Positions 19,309-27,895 of a stretch of 64,000 nucleotides of DNA are shown in pieces. Numbering within the stretch: the stretch's first letter is position 1; every line of letters begins with the position of its first letter. The stretch is taken from contig JAKPGL010000032.1 in NCBI GenBank assembly GCA_029550925.1, positions 53,923-117,922 on the forward strand. Reading direction: 5' to 3'. Both the position numbers and the translations under genes were made by a program. The notes beneath the pieces were generated by a model. The model had not been told where the DNA came from. It saw nothing but the letters and a program-made list of their open reading frames with translations, and did not search any database. This DNA comes from Planctomycetota bacterium (lineage in GTDB: Bacteria > Planctomycetota > Planctomycetia > Pirellulales > Thermoguttaceae).

Positions 19309-19572
19309 ATGTTGCACGGACTAGTGATCGGCACAGCCACGGCGACGGTGCGGCATCCTTCGATGCGCGGTTGGCGGCTTTTGGTAGTCCAGGCGTTTGG
19401 GCCCGATGGCCGAACGCCCGACGGCGAACCAATGCTGGCCGTCGATAGCCTCGGCGCCGGCGTAGGCCAATGGGTCGTGATCTCCAGCGACGGCCAAGGG
19501 ACCCGAGAACTACTGGGCAGTCCTACCTCGCCGGTTCGCTGGTCGGTGATCGGCATCCCGGATCATAAGTAG
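19309..19572 (+). CDS. BMC-P vertex protein 2
   Basis: An 87-residue EutN/CcmL-fold protein starting MLHGLVIGTATATVRHPSMRGWRL, with VDSLGAGVGQWVVISSDGQGTREL in the middle. It is the shortest of the three BMC-P proteins and lacks a C-terminal extension. The ribosome site is weak (AAGACTGAAG). It sits between the aldehyde dehydrogenase and the RpiB-like gene. Confidence 0.92.
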   Translation: MLHGLVIGTATATVRHPSMRGWRLLVVQAFGPDGRTPDGEPMLAVDSLGAGVGQWVVISSDGQGTRELLGSPTSPVRWSVIGIPDHK

Positions 19573-19622
19573 AAGGCAGTGCGGAGAGGAACCTTCTGAT
19601 AGAAGAGGAATAAGGCGACCTG

Positions 19623-20582
19623 ATGAGCCAGGCATCGTGGGACATCGAACAGATCGTCCAAGAGGTATTGGCGGCCTTGCAAGGCCAAGGGCCGACAGGG
19701 CCGTCTGCCAAACCGGCGCAGTCCGCCGGGGCGCCGCCGGTCGGATGCGCCCAGCCGACGGCGTCTGCCGTCTCCAGCGGCGCAGCGGCCGATGGCCCCG
19801 CGGGGTCTTCGTCTCCGGCAGCCCCTCGGCAGGAACAACCGCAAGTCGCAGAAGACGGCCAACTGCGGATCGCCAGCCGACTGGTTACCATGGCGGACTT
19901 ACGCGCCTGTGGTGCGCCGGAAAACCTGGCCGGGGTGCGTCGGGTGATCGTTCGACCAGATGCGTTGGTTACGCCCTTGGTGCGAGATGAACTCCAACGG
20001 CGAAACATCCCGCTTGTGCCGGACCTGAGCCTGAACGGGAAAGCGGAGGCAGATTCAACCTACCAGGCGGCCTCGGCGGTCGAGGGTCAGCCGGCCTCCG
20101 TCGGGCAACCGGCGGATGGGAAACCTTCGGCCACCAGTGTGGGCGGCGCCTTTGGCCCAGCCGGCGGCGCCGGCGCAAAATGGAATCTGCTGTTGGTCAT
20201 CCATGGCAAAGCGTATGAACCGGCCGGGCTGGTGCGACGATTGGTCGGCGAAGGGGCGCCGGTCGAAGTGCGGCGAATGGACTGCATTGTGAGGGCGACC
20301 GACGAATTGGCCGAGGCGGTCCGAAGCGGCCATTGTCTGGGAGTGTTGTTGACGCGATATGCGGCGATCGGCGTTTGTGCGGCCAACCGGCATTCGGGGG
20401 TGCGGGCGGTTTGTGGCGTGGAGGCGGGTCAGGCGGCTTCGGATACGGCTTCTCTAGGCGCCAACCTGCTAGTGATCAACCCCAGACAAACCCCGCCCTA
20501 CCAACTGCACAAAATGATCCAAGAGTTTTATCAGACCGGCGTTCGCCCCTGCCCCGAAGGGCTAAAGAGCAGATTGGGATAA
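19623..20582 (+). CDS. Microcompartment-associated RpiB/LacA-fold protein of unknown function
   Basis: A 319-residue protein with a modular build. Residues 6-22 (WDIEQIVQEVLAALQGQ) form an amphipathic helix like an encapsulation peptide. A Pro/Ala/Ser/Gly-rich linker follows to about 75. A segment (about 80-140) with TMADLRACGAPENLAGVRRVIV and ALVTPLVRDELQRRNIPLV resembles a motif seen in other microcompartment proteins. A second linker precedes the C-terminal domain (about 190-319), which resembles RpiB/LacA: GVLLTRYAAIGVCAANRHSGVRAV is close to the RpiB phosphate-binding loop, but the catalytic Cys of GTGIG-type loops is not conserved. PVM loci characteristically carry such a gene. The role may be sugar-phosphate isomerisation or a structural/scaffold one; neither is proven. 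Confidence 0.8.
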   Translation: MSQASWDIEQIVQEVLAALQGQGPTGPSAKPAQSAGAPPVGCAQPTASAVSSGAAADGPAGSSSPAAPRQEQPQVAEDGQLRIASRLVTMADLRACGAPENLAGVRRVIVRPDALVTPLVRDELQRRNIPLVPDLSLNGKAEADSTYQAASAVEGQPASVGQPADGKPSATSVGGAFGPAGGAGAKWNLLLVIHGKAYEPAGLVRRLVGEGAPVEVRRMDCIVRATDELAEAVRSGHCLGVLLTRYAAIGVCAANRHSGVRAVCGVEAGQAASDTASLGANLLVINPRQTPPYQLHKMIQEFYQTGVRPCPEGLKSRLG

Positions 20583-20631
20583 ATATTAAGGCTACCTTTC
20601 AAATCCTTATTTAGAAGAACCCAAGAACCTC

Positions 20632-20937
20632 ATGCGGATTGGTAAAGTGATTGGAACCGTAACGCTGAACCGTCGGCATCCGACGCTGGAAGGCGGTCGG
20701 TTCAAATTGGCCGTCCCGTTAAGCTGGGGCGATCTGGTAGGCCGACCAGGCCAACCGGTCGAAGATGTGGTCGTCTATGACGAACTGGGCGCCGGTCTGG
20801 GCAGCTTGATCGCCGTCAGCGAAGGCCGAGAGGCGGCCATGCCCTTCCATCCAGAGGTCAAACCGTTGGACGCCTACAATGCGGCTGTGTTGGACCAGGT
20901 GTCGGTCCTGCCGCCGGAACAGATACGGCCGAAATAA
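20632..20937 (+). CDS. BMC-P vertex protein 3
   Basis: A 101-residue EutN/CcmL protein: MRIGKVIGTVTLNRRHPTLE, then VVYDELGAGLGSLIAVSEGREAAMPF. A 12-residue C-terminal tail (VLPPEQIRPK) extends past the fold. Three distinct BMC-P proteins in one operon is typical of PVM loci, where they may occupy different vertices or give mixed pentamers. The ribosome site is poor, so translation may depend on the upstream gene 50 bp away. Confidence 0.93.
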   Translation: MRIGKVIGTVTLNRRHPTLEGGRFKLAVPLSWGDLVGRPGQPVEDVVVYDELGAGLGSLIAVSEGREAAMPFHPEVKPLDAYNAAVLDQVSVLPPEQIRPK

Positions 20938-20980
20938 CCGGAGAAAGGCAAAACCTCGTTCGTATCGAAACATGAACAAA

Positions 20981-21112
20981 AAGGCCATTCCTGCGCAAGC
21001 AGGAATCCATAGGTCGGTGAACCTGCTCCCCTTTTCTCCCCACGGAGAGAACCAGGGGCGTGCAAAGGAAGCAAACCCAAAGCAACCTGGATTCCCGCTT
21101 CCGCGAGAATGA
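20981..21112. repeat. Core of family 1 inverted-repeat element without its ends
   Basis: CATTCCTGCGCAAGCAGGAA on the left and GGATTCCCGCTTCCGCGAGA followed by ATGAC on the right form the inner inverted repeat seen inside family 1 elements (5912, 8836, 48862), but the GTAACATTTTAGCC ends are missing. It separates the third BMC-P gene from the aldolase within the operon and could form a long RNA hairpin. Confidence 0.6.
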
Positions 21113-21169
21113 CACGGAAAGAGCAGAGGCTCAGAAGTAAAACACGCCAACCAGTTGAGGAGAGTTGCC

Positions 21170-22093
21170 ATGGCGCAAAACCTCCATCGCATCCGACAAG
21201 AGATATGCGAAATCGGCCGACGCATGTACGCCAAGGGCTACTGTGCGGCCAACGACGGAAACATTTCCTATCGGCTCAGCGAAAAGGAAGTGCTTTGCAC
21301 GCCGACGATGGTCAGCAAAGGCTTCTTGAAGCCGGAGGACCTCTGTACGGTCGATCTGGAAGGAAATCAACTTTCGGGGCGACGCAAACGGACCAGCGAA
21401 ATTTTCCTGCACCTGGCAATCATGAAGGCCAGGCCGGAGATAAAGGCGGTGGTGCATTGCCATCCGCCCCATGCCACGGCCTTTGGGATCGCCCGGGAAC
21501 CGGTGCCGCTTTGCGTGATGCCGGAGGCGGAGATTTTCCTGGGGGAAGTGCCGATCGCCAAATACGCCCTGCCGGGCACCAAAGAGTTCGCCGACACGGT
21601 CCTGCCGTTCGTCCACAAAACGAATATCGTCATCTTGGCCAACCACGGAACCGTCAGCTACGGCGATACGCTGGAGAAGGCCTATTGGTGGACGGAGGTG
21701 TTGGATAGTTACTGTCGGATTTTGATGCTGGCCCGGAGCTTGGGAAATGTCCAATATTTCACGGAGCCGGAGGCCCAAGCCCTTCTGCAACTGAAAGAGA
21801 AACTCGGTTTCCAGGACCCCCGGACGGAACTGAGGAATTGCGACATTTGCGCCAACGACGTGTTCCGAGCAAGCTGGAAAGAGGCGGGCGTGGAGCAACG
21901 AGCCTTCACGCCGCCTCGGCGGGGATGCTCATGGACTCCCGGTTGCAGCCCGACAGGTTCGGCCTCGGTCGCTGCCGGCAGTCAAAACAATGGGCAACCA
22001 GATTCTGGGCAAGACAGCCAAACCAGCCATGACCAAGAGGCCCTCATCCAGGCGATCACCGATCAGGTGATGGCCATTCTCAACCGGGGGTAA
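21170..22093 (+). CDS. Class II aldolase (fuculose/rhamnulose 1-phosphate type), microcompartment-targeted
   Basis: A 307-residue zinc aldolase. The metal and catalytic residues of the AraD/FucA family are visible: Glu77 (SEIFLH), His96 and His98 (VHCHPPHA) and His159 (ANHGT). GNISYR at 30-35 is the phosphate-binding loop. The family splits ketose 1-phosphates into dihydroxyacetone phosphate and an aldehyde; with 6-deoxy sugars this is L-lactaldehyde. Beyond the family's usual end near residue 220 is a 75-residue tail: a low-complexity Gly/Ser/Gln linker, then EALIQAITDQVMAILNRG, an amphipathic helix at the extreme C-terminus that fits a C-terminal encapsulation peptide. The ATG at 21170 has GAGGAG about 8 nt upstream. 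It is the last gene of the operon. Confidence 0.92.
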   Translation: MAQNLHRIRQEICEIGRRMYAKGYCAANDGNISYRLSEKEVLCTPTMVSKGFLKPEDLCTVDLEGNQLSGRRKRTSEIFLHLAIMKARPEIKAVVHCHPPHATAFGIAREPVPLCVMPEAEIFLGEVPIAKYALPGTKEFADTVLPFVHKTNIVILANHGTVSYGDTLEKAYWWTEVLDSYCRILMLARSLGNVQYFTEPEAQALLQLKEKLGFQDPRTELRNCDICANDVFRASWKEAGVEQRAFTPPRRGCSWTPGCSPTGSASVAAGSQNNGQPDSGQDSQTSHDQEALIQAITDQVMAILNRG

Positions 22094-22183
22094 ACACAGA
22101 GGAACATTTCACCGGAGTGGGGAAAGCTGCCCTACGGTCCACGTATCCCATTATGTCATTCCTGCATAAGCAGGAATCCATGC

Positions 22184-22238
22184 TCCCTCACCCGGCCTGC
22201 TGGCGCAGACCGGCCTCTCCCGCGAAGGGGAGAGGCGA
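22184..22238 (-). repeat. Palindromic repeat, family 4 copy 1
   Basis: On the minus strand: CGCCTCTCCCC-TTCG-CGGGAGAG, then CCGG-T-CTGC-GCCA-GCAG-G-CCGG, then GTGAGGG. The same two-hairpin module recurs at 47810-47862 with the second stem changed on both sides. Adjacent at 22155-22178 is a lone TCATTCCTGCATAAGCAGGA hairpin from the family 1 core. Confidence 0.6.
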
Positions 22239-22272
22239 TTGTTTTGTTCGGCGGAAGGAGTTAGGCTCTCGT

Positions 22273-23448
22273 CTAATCACCGAACATTTCGGTGAAATAG
22301 CCGCCCGCTCGGCCCATGCCCACTCGGCGATGATTGCCTAACATATTGCGATGATGGCCGGGACTATGGAACCAGCCGAGATTCACAGCCCGGCCGTCCT
22401 GGTAGCCGGCGGCGATGTTTTCGGCCGAGGCGGTCGTGCCGAACCGTTTGGCCCGATCCCAAGGCGTCTTTTTGCCGGGCACAGGCGATTCATGAGCAAA
22501 GAAATTGTGCTTTTGCATGTCTTGCGAATGATCGCGGGCGGCCTCGCAAAGTTTCAGGTCAATGAGCACCGCCGACAGCCCCAGAAGATTCCTGGTAAGA
22601 TTGAGGGCCAGAACCGCCCGTGCTTCTTCGGGATCGAGTTGAGAGGCCAAGCGGGAGTTCATGGCAAGGATTTCACGGTTTTTAGGGTCCATCGGGGCGG
22701 CCAAGCCGGCGGCCAACGCTTCCTCGCCCTCTAAATACTGATCAAAACTAGGCTTCTGGGCCGGTTTTTCTGCTTCAGGAGGCGTACTTTCCCAAACGAC
22801 CGTCGCACACTGCTCCCACAACTCGCCCAACTCCCGAAGACGTTCCCTCTCCTTTTGAAGATTTGGGAAGGCCTCCAGCACCTTTTGGCGATCCAGCACA
22901 AAAATTTCTTCCAGACGTTTCATGGCCGGGTCCGCCTCCCGCTCGATCAGCTCCTTGCTGAAATCCGGCCGTTTGGAAAGACTGAGCACCTTCTGGCGAA
23001 GGGCTTGAATCTCTTGCAGGTCGGCCTTGGCCACCTGTTTAGTCGCCATACCCTGGGCTTGTTTGAAAAATTGGTTCCGATAGCGTTCGATTTGGGGGGA
23101 GAGTTCTCGACTGATCGCTTCAAGCATGGCAGCGGCGGCGGCGGGACTGTGCTGGATGGCCTGTCGGACGGCTTCTTTCTTTTTTTCTTTGTCCCCCCTG
23201 GCCAGCCGGTACATTCCTACCAGCTTCTGAATCTGTTGCCGTTGCTCATAACTAAGGCGAGCAGGTTCCGGAGTTTTCTCTTTCGCCGGCCCAGAGACAG
23301 ACGGAGCACCGGGGACGGGTTTGGCAGGAGCGTCAGCACCGAGGCCCGGCGGCAAAAGAAATCCCCCTAGCAGGAAGCCCGCTAACAGTACCTTCCCAAA
23401 GTCCCCCCTCCATCGGGCCGCCGTGTTATTGTTTTTCCTGGTCATCAT
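22273..23448 (-). CDS. Exported CAP/SCP-domain protein with helical N-terminal region
   Basis: A 391-residue protein. A long signal or anchor (KVLLAGFLLGGFLLPPGLGA) is followed by a Pro-rich linker. A charged, alpha-helical middle region follows (about 60-270). The C-terminal CAP domain (about 280-391) shows LNLTRNLLGL, CEAARDHSQDM, FFAHESP, AENIAAG and WFHSPGHHRNML, giving the His/Glu cavity residues. CAP proteins are extracellular; bacterial roles are poorly known and may include peptidase or lipid binding. The start at 23448 is preferred for the GGAAGGG just upstream; an ATG at 23481 follows a C-run without a site. The protein ends soon after the CAP core, at FTEMFGD. Confidence 0.82.
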   Translation of the reverse strand: MMTRKNNNTAARWRGDFGKVLLAGFLLGGFLLPPGLGADAPAKPVPGAPSVSGPAKEKTPEPARLSYEQRQQIQKLVGMYRLARGDKEKKKEAVRQAIQHSPAAAAAMLEAISRELSPQIERYRNQFFKQAQGMATKQVAKADLQEIQALRQKVLSLSKRPDFSKELIEREADPAMKRLEEIFVLDRQKVLEAFPNLQKERERLRELGELWEQCATVVWESTPPEAEKPAQKPSFDQYLEGEEALAAGLAAPMDPKNREILAMNSRLASQLDPEEARAVLALNLTRNLLGLSAVLIDLKLCEAARDHSQDMQKHNFFAHESPVPGKKTPWDRAKRFGTTASAENIAAGYQDGRAVNLGWFHSPGHHRNMLGNHRRVGMGRAGGYFTEMFGD

Positions 23449-23756
23449 AAGTCCCTTCCACCGATAAGCCGAACCCTTCATTATGGGGGGGTAGTTATAC
23501 CCTAAAAATGCTACCTATTTTAGCAGGGTTTTGGAGATGGGACAACAATGCCCCCAAATATTATTGTCTTATGCCTACTTTTGAGGGGACTGTAATTTAT
23601 TATAAGAGTATTCACGGAAAGAGATTACGGGGCGGCGTGTAAATGCAGGAAATACAGGAAAAATAGGAAAAATAGAGAGGAAACTTGTTTAGGGAAAAAT
23701 GGTATCTTAGAATAGGTTTTATAGGCATTTTCCGAAAGTGGGCAAGGGAGCCGGGT

Positions 23757-25016
23757 GTGGCCGAGCCGATCTTTTCCCATATTTATAGCAACGGTTTGGT
23801 CTTAGTGGCGGAACCGATGCCGTGGCTCCATTCCGCTGCCTTTACCATGCTGCTGCCAGCGGGTACCGCCCAGGAACCGGCCGATCGAAGCGGGCTGAGT
23901 ACGATGACCGCCGAGTTGTCCTTCCGAGGCGCCGGTCCGAGGAGTAGTCGGCAATTTTTGCAGGACCTGGAAGCCCTGGGGATTGAATGGAGTCAATCGG
24001 TCAGCGAGGCCCATACTAGTTATCGTGCGGCGTGTGAGGCAGAGAAATTGGGGCGGGCGTTGGAGCTTTTTGCGGATTTAGTTCGTCGTCCGCATTTACC
24101 GGTCGGGGAATTGGAGGCGGCCCGGCAGACGGCCTTGCAAGAGTGGCGAGCCTTAGAAGACGAACCATCGCAGAAAGTGGTCGTCGAATTGCGACGTCGG
24201 TATTATCGGACGCCTTGGGGTCGGCCCAGCCAGGGTGATCTGGAGGCCCTCCAGACGATCCACCACCAGGAGGTGGTCCAGTTTTGGGAGCGGTTTTATC
24301 GGCCGGATGGGTGTATCATCGGTGCAGCAGGCCGATTCGAATGGCCGCAATTGGTCGATTGGGTGGGCGAGTTGTTGGCCGACTGGGCGCCCGGAGCGCC
24401 TACAGAACCCTCACAGGCGACAAATCCTCCGTCCGTAGGCCATCTGCCCTACGACTCGCAACAGACCCATCTGGCCGTGGCGTATCCGGCGGTTCCCTAT
24501 CGGCATGAGGATTACTTTCGGGCTTGGAGCGCCGTCCACGTATTAAGCGGGGGTGCGAGTGCGCGGTTATTTACAGAGATTCGGGAGCGGCGCGGCCTGT
24601 GTTATGCGGTGTACGCTAGTTATCACTCGCTTCGGGACTGTGCGGGGGTGTTTTGCTATGCGGGGACCACAGCGGGGCGTGCTCAGGAGACCCTGGAGGT
24701 GCTTCTGGCCGAACTGCGTCGATTGGCCGACGGCATCCAACCGGAGGAATTGCATCGGCTCCGAGCACGGGTGAAAAGCTCCTTGGTGTTTCAGCAGGAA
24801 TCCAGCGCAGGCCGAAGCCAAGCGCTGGCGTCGGATTGGTACCACCTGGGCCGGGCCCGCACGTTGGACGAAGTCGATCGATTGATCCAGTCGCTCAGCC
24901 TGGAAGAAATCAACGCCTATTTGGCCCGAAGCGGTCCGGAGGATTTTAGTATTTTGGCGATAGGGCCCCAGGCGTTAGAACCGGCTGGTTTCAGGACGGT
25001 TCAGGTGGAGGCGTAA
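23757..25016 (+). CDS. M16-family protein, inactive subunit
   Basis: A 419-residue protein of the pitrilysin/mitochondrial processing peptidase family. The zinc motif HxxEH is absent: the equivalent position reads GLSTMTAELSFRG. The C-terminal-domain signature RERRGLCYAVYASYHSL is kept, with a Gly-rich loop, as in non-catalytic partners of heterodimeric M16 proteases. A GTG at 23757 is chosen because AAGGGAG lies about 7 nt upstream and the protein then starts at the expected M16 position; a TTG at 23685 is possible. The active partner begins 52 bp downstream, so the two are almost certainly co-expressed and assemble into one protease. Confidence 0.88.
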   Translation: MAEPIFSHIYSNGLVLVAEPMPWLHSAAFTMLLPAGTAQEPADRSGLSTMTAELSFRGAGPRSSRQFLQDLEALGIEWSQSVSEAHTSYRAACEAEKLGRALELFADLVRRPHLPVGELEAARQTALQEWRALEDEPSQKVVVELRRRYYRTPWGRPSQGDLEALQTIHHQEVVQFWERFYRPDGCIIGAAGRFEWPQLVDWVGELLADWAPGAPTEPSQATNPPSVGHLPYDSQQTHLAVAYPAVPYRHEDYFRAWSAVHVLSGGASARLFTEIRERRGLCYAVYASYHSLRDCAGVFCYAGTTAGRAQETLEVLLAELRRLADGIQPEELHRLRARVKSSLVFQQESSAGRSQALASDWYHLGRARTLDEVDRLIQSLSLEEINAYLARSGPEDFSILAIGPQALEPAGFRTVQVEA

Positions 25017-25068
25017 TCGGGTCGTCCACCGGGGGGCGGCAAATAGAGGCGTTTTGGTGGAGAAGAGG

Positions 25069-26307
25069 ATGGAGTTTTTACACGCTCGGCTCGACAACGG
25101 CCTAGAAATTATCGCCGAGTGCAATCCCCACGCCCACGGGGAGGCGGTGGGACTGTTTGTGCGGACCGGGTCCCGGGACGAAACCGACGAATTGGCGGGG
25201 GTGAGCCACTTCTTGGAACACATGACCTTTAAGGGCACTACCAGCCGATCGGCCGAGGAATTCAACCGGGCGTTTGACGACATCGGGGCGTATTGCAACG
25301 CATTCACCACGGAAGAAGCCACCGTGTATTTCACGGCCATGTTGCCGGAGTATCAAGAGCGGGCCTTGGAGCTGTTGGCGGACCTGCTGCAACCGGCCTT
25401 TCGCCCGGAGGACTTCGAGACGGAAAAGCAGGTGGTGTTGGAAGAAATTCGGATGTATGAGGATCAGCCGCCATTCGGGGCGGATGAAAAATGCCGATCC
25501 CTTTTCTTCGGCGCCCATCCGTTGGGGCGGAACATCCTGGGCACGCTGCAGAGCATCTCGGCCATGACCGTCGAGGCCATGCGGGAGTATTATCAGCAGC
25601 GTTATGCGCCGGGCAATATCACCTTGGCGGCGGCGGGGCGGGTGGATTTCGAGCGGTTGGTCGCCTCGGCCCAGCGATATTGCGGGTCTTGGGCGCCTAG
25701 GCCGGTCCGCCAGGCGACGGCGCCGGTACAGCCGCAGGAGCATTTTCAGCTTCTGCCGAAGCCCTTGGCCGCCCAGCAATATGTGATCCAACTGTCGGCG
25801 GCCCCCGGAGCAGACCATCCGGCCCGATATGCAGCCAATCTTCTGGCGATGATCCTGGGCGATGAGACCGGAAGCCGACTGTTTTGGGCGTTGGTCGATC
25901 CCGGCCTGGCCGAGACCGCCGCCTTGAGCTACTCGGAGTACCGGGAAATCGGCGTGTTTTCGACTTTTCTATGTTCTACGCCGGAACAGACGCCGAAGAA
26001 CTTACAAATGGTCCGCACTATTTACGATCGGGCTGCCGGCGTCGAACCGATCACGGCGGAAGAACTCCGGTTGGCCAAAAGCAAGCTCTGTTCCCACCTG
26101 GTGCTGGCCAGTGAACGCTGCCAAAACCGACTTTTTGCCGTCGGCGCCGAATGGATCCAACGCTGTCGGTATCTGTCGGTCCAAGAAGAGCTGGAAGCGA
26201 TCCGTCAAGTGAGCCTGGAGGAAGTGCAATCGGTGCTCGTGGATTTTCCTCTGAACCGAGCCGCCACGGTGGCCATCGGCCCGTTAACCCGATTGGAGAT
26301 TCCATAA
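25069..26307 (+). CDS. M16-family zinc metallopeptidase, catalytic subunit
   Basis: A 412-residue peptidase with the inverted zinc motif HFLEH at 47-51 and the downstream glutamate in EKQVVLEEIRMYED. The beta-strand pair and helical layout fit the MPP-beta/YmxG class. No signal peptide is visible, so it acts in the cytoplasm. The ATG at 25069 has GGAG 6 nt upstream; the frame opens at a TTG at 25054. It forms a pair with the inactive paralogue just upstream. Likely substrates are unfolded or small peptides (family knowledge). Confidence 0.92.
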   Translation: MEFLHARLDNGLEIIAECNPHAHGEAVGLFVRTGSRDETDELAGVSHFLEHMTFKGTTSRSAEEFNRAFDDIGAYCNAFTTEEATVYFTAMLPEYQERALELLADLLQPAFRPEDFETEKQVVLEEIRMYEDQPPFGADEKCRSLFFGAHPLGRNILGTLQSISAMTVEAMREYYQQRYAPGNITLAAAGRVDFERLVASAQRYCGSWAPRPVRQATAPVQPQEHFQLLPKPLAAQQYVIQLSAAPGADHPARYAANLLAMILGDETGSRLFWALVDPGLAETAALSYSEYREIGVFSTFLCSTPEQTPKNLQMVRTIYDRAAGVEPITAEELRLAKSKLCSHLVLASERCQNRLFAVGAEWIQRCRYLSVQEELEAIRQVSLEEVQSVLVDFPLNRAATVAIGPLTRLEIP

Positions 26308-26623
26308 CACGCCCCCGTCGCTTGGAGGGAAAAACCTCCCGGAAGCGAGCCGGTTGCGCTCTCGCCCCCGACCTACCACCGCTTGCGATAGCATCATGAT
26401 GGCAGCTTCCCGCTATTAGTGGTTGACGCCCCCCCAGCGCCCGGATCCCTGGAGGCCCCCCCTAGAAATCTTCTTCTCCATCTCTTAAAAGGGAAACCAC
26501 AGAGAGGAGTCGGCCTGTCTGGAGAAGAGGAAAACACGGCCTGTTTCGGGCCGTTCCGCGAAAGGGGGAACATCGGCCCCCAGGAGGCCGCCGAGATACC
26601 TATTATCCGAGAGGTGTGCGACG
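26308..26623. other. Intergenic, nothing recognised
   Basis: 316 bp between the M16 operon and the acetyltransferase-like gene. A small hairpin GGAGG-GAAAAA-CCTCC lies just after 26320, without a T-run. No supported gene. Confidence 0.4.
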
Positions 26624-27748
26624 ATGGATTCGGTCGTGGTCAAACCGGTGCAAACCCGGCAGGAAAAACGCGCCTTTTTGAACTTTCCGTGGACCCTCTA
26701 CAAGGACGATCCCTACTGGATTCCGCCCCTGCGGATCGACCAGAAAGAGATGGTCAATTATAAGCCGCATCCGTTTTACATTCGCAATGAGATTCAAACC
26801 TTCTTGGCCTACCGACGGGGAGAGGTGTGCGGCCGGATTGCGGCGATCATCAACCACGGCCATAACGAGCGGTATAACGAGCGGCGGGGTTTTTTCGGCT
26901 TTTTTGAATGCGTCGATGACCAGGAGGCGGCAAAGGCCCTTTTCGATGCGGCCAAGCAGTGGTTGGCCGACCGCGGTATGACCGCCCTCCGAGGCCCCAC
27001 CAATCCTTCGCTCAATTACACCCTGGGGCTTTTGGTCGAGGGGTTCAACTCGTCGCCTTACTTTATGATGACCTACAACCCGCCCTATTACGAAAAGTTG
27101 GTGTTGGGCTGTGGATTTGAAAAAACTCAGGATCTGTACGCCTACTGGGGAAAACGCGAAATGCTGCCGGGCGTACATGCAAAACTCCAACCCATCTGCG
27201 ATCAAATCCGCCAACGGATGAACATCACCCTCCGGGAACTCAATCCGAAACGGTTCCTCGAAGATGTGGAAGCCTTCTTAGAAGTCTATAACCGCTCGCT
27301 GACGGCCACCTGGGGCTTTGTGCCGATGAGCAAGGAAGAGATCCGCCATCTGGCGGCGGGACTGCGTTGGCTCATTGTGCCCCAGTTGGCCCTGGGCGCC
27401 GAAATCGACGGCAAATTGGTCGGCGCCACCTTCGGCCTGTTGGACTACAACCCCCGCATCCGGGCCATCAACGGACGACTGTTTCCTTTTGGGTTCATCC
27501 GGCTTTTGTGGAACAAACAGGATATAAAAGCCATGCGGCTTATCAGCACTAATGTCGTGCCAGAGTACCAGCGGCTGGGCGTCGGCGTGGTGCTGCTCAA
27601 TGGGCTGGTCCCGCGGGGGTTGGAGTGGGGGCTGGAAGAGGTGGAGTTTTCTTGGGTCTTGGAGTCCAATTTGCTCTCCCGGGGCAGCCTGGAGAAAGGC
27701 GGGGCCATCCGCACGAAGACCTACCGGCTCTACGACCTGGACTTCTAA
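26624..27748 (+). CDS. GNAT-fold acetyltransferase-like protein
   Basis: A 374-residue protein whose N-terminus (FLNFPWTLYKDDPYWIPPL) and following NHGHNERYNERRGFFGFFECVDD are typical of the YghO-like group, in which two GNAT-like halves are fused. The C-terminal half contains STNVVPEYQRLGVGVVLLNGL, close to the GNAT acetyl-CoA loop (R-x-x-G-x-G). The substrate is unknown. The length and the two-lobed pattern fit the family. GAGAGG lies about 9 nt upstream. The gene stands alone between the M16 pair and the toxin-antitoxin module. Confidence 0.75.
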   Translation: MDSVVVKPVQTRQEKRAFLNFPWTLYKDDPYWIPPLRIDQKEMVNYKPHPFYIRNEIQTFLAYRRGEVCGRIAAIINHGHNERYNERRGFFGFFECVDDQEAAKALFDAAKQWLADRGMTALRGPTNPSLNYTLGLLVEGFNSSPYFMMTYNPPYYEKLVLGCGFEKTQDLYAYWGKREMLPGVHAKLQPICDQIRQRMNITLRELNPKRFLEDVEAFLEVYNRSLTATWGFVPMSKEEIRHLAAGLRWLIVPQLALGAEIDGKLVGATFGLLDYNPRIRAINGRLFPFGFIRLLWNKQDIKAMRLISTNVVPEYQRLGVGVVLLNGLVPRGLEWGLEEVEFSWVLESNLLSRGSLEKGGAIRTKTYRLYDLDF

Positions 27749-27895
27749 CAACCTCTAACAAAAGGCGTACCATTCCCGCCGAACGGCGCGGCGTTGGTTT
27801 TGCCTTTTTCCGCAGCGTGAGAGACGGCTGTTTCCAAACGGTCAAAGTGGTCGGAGGAAGCGGCCCTATTTATGGATAGAAATGAGGGCGATCCT

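Noticed and set aside
20938..21169. Separate promoter before the aldolase
   Set aside because: The gap is filled by a family 1 core repeat; no -35/-10 pair is convincing, so read-through from the operon promoter is simpler.
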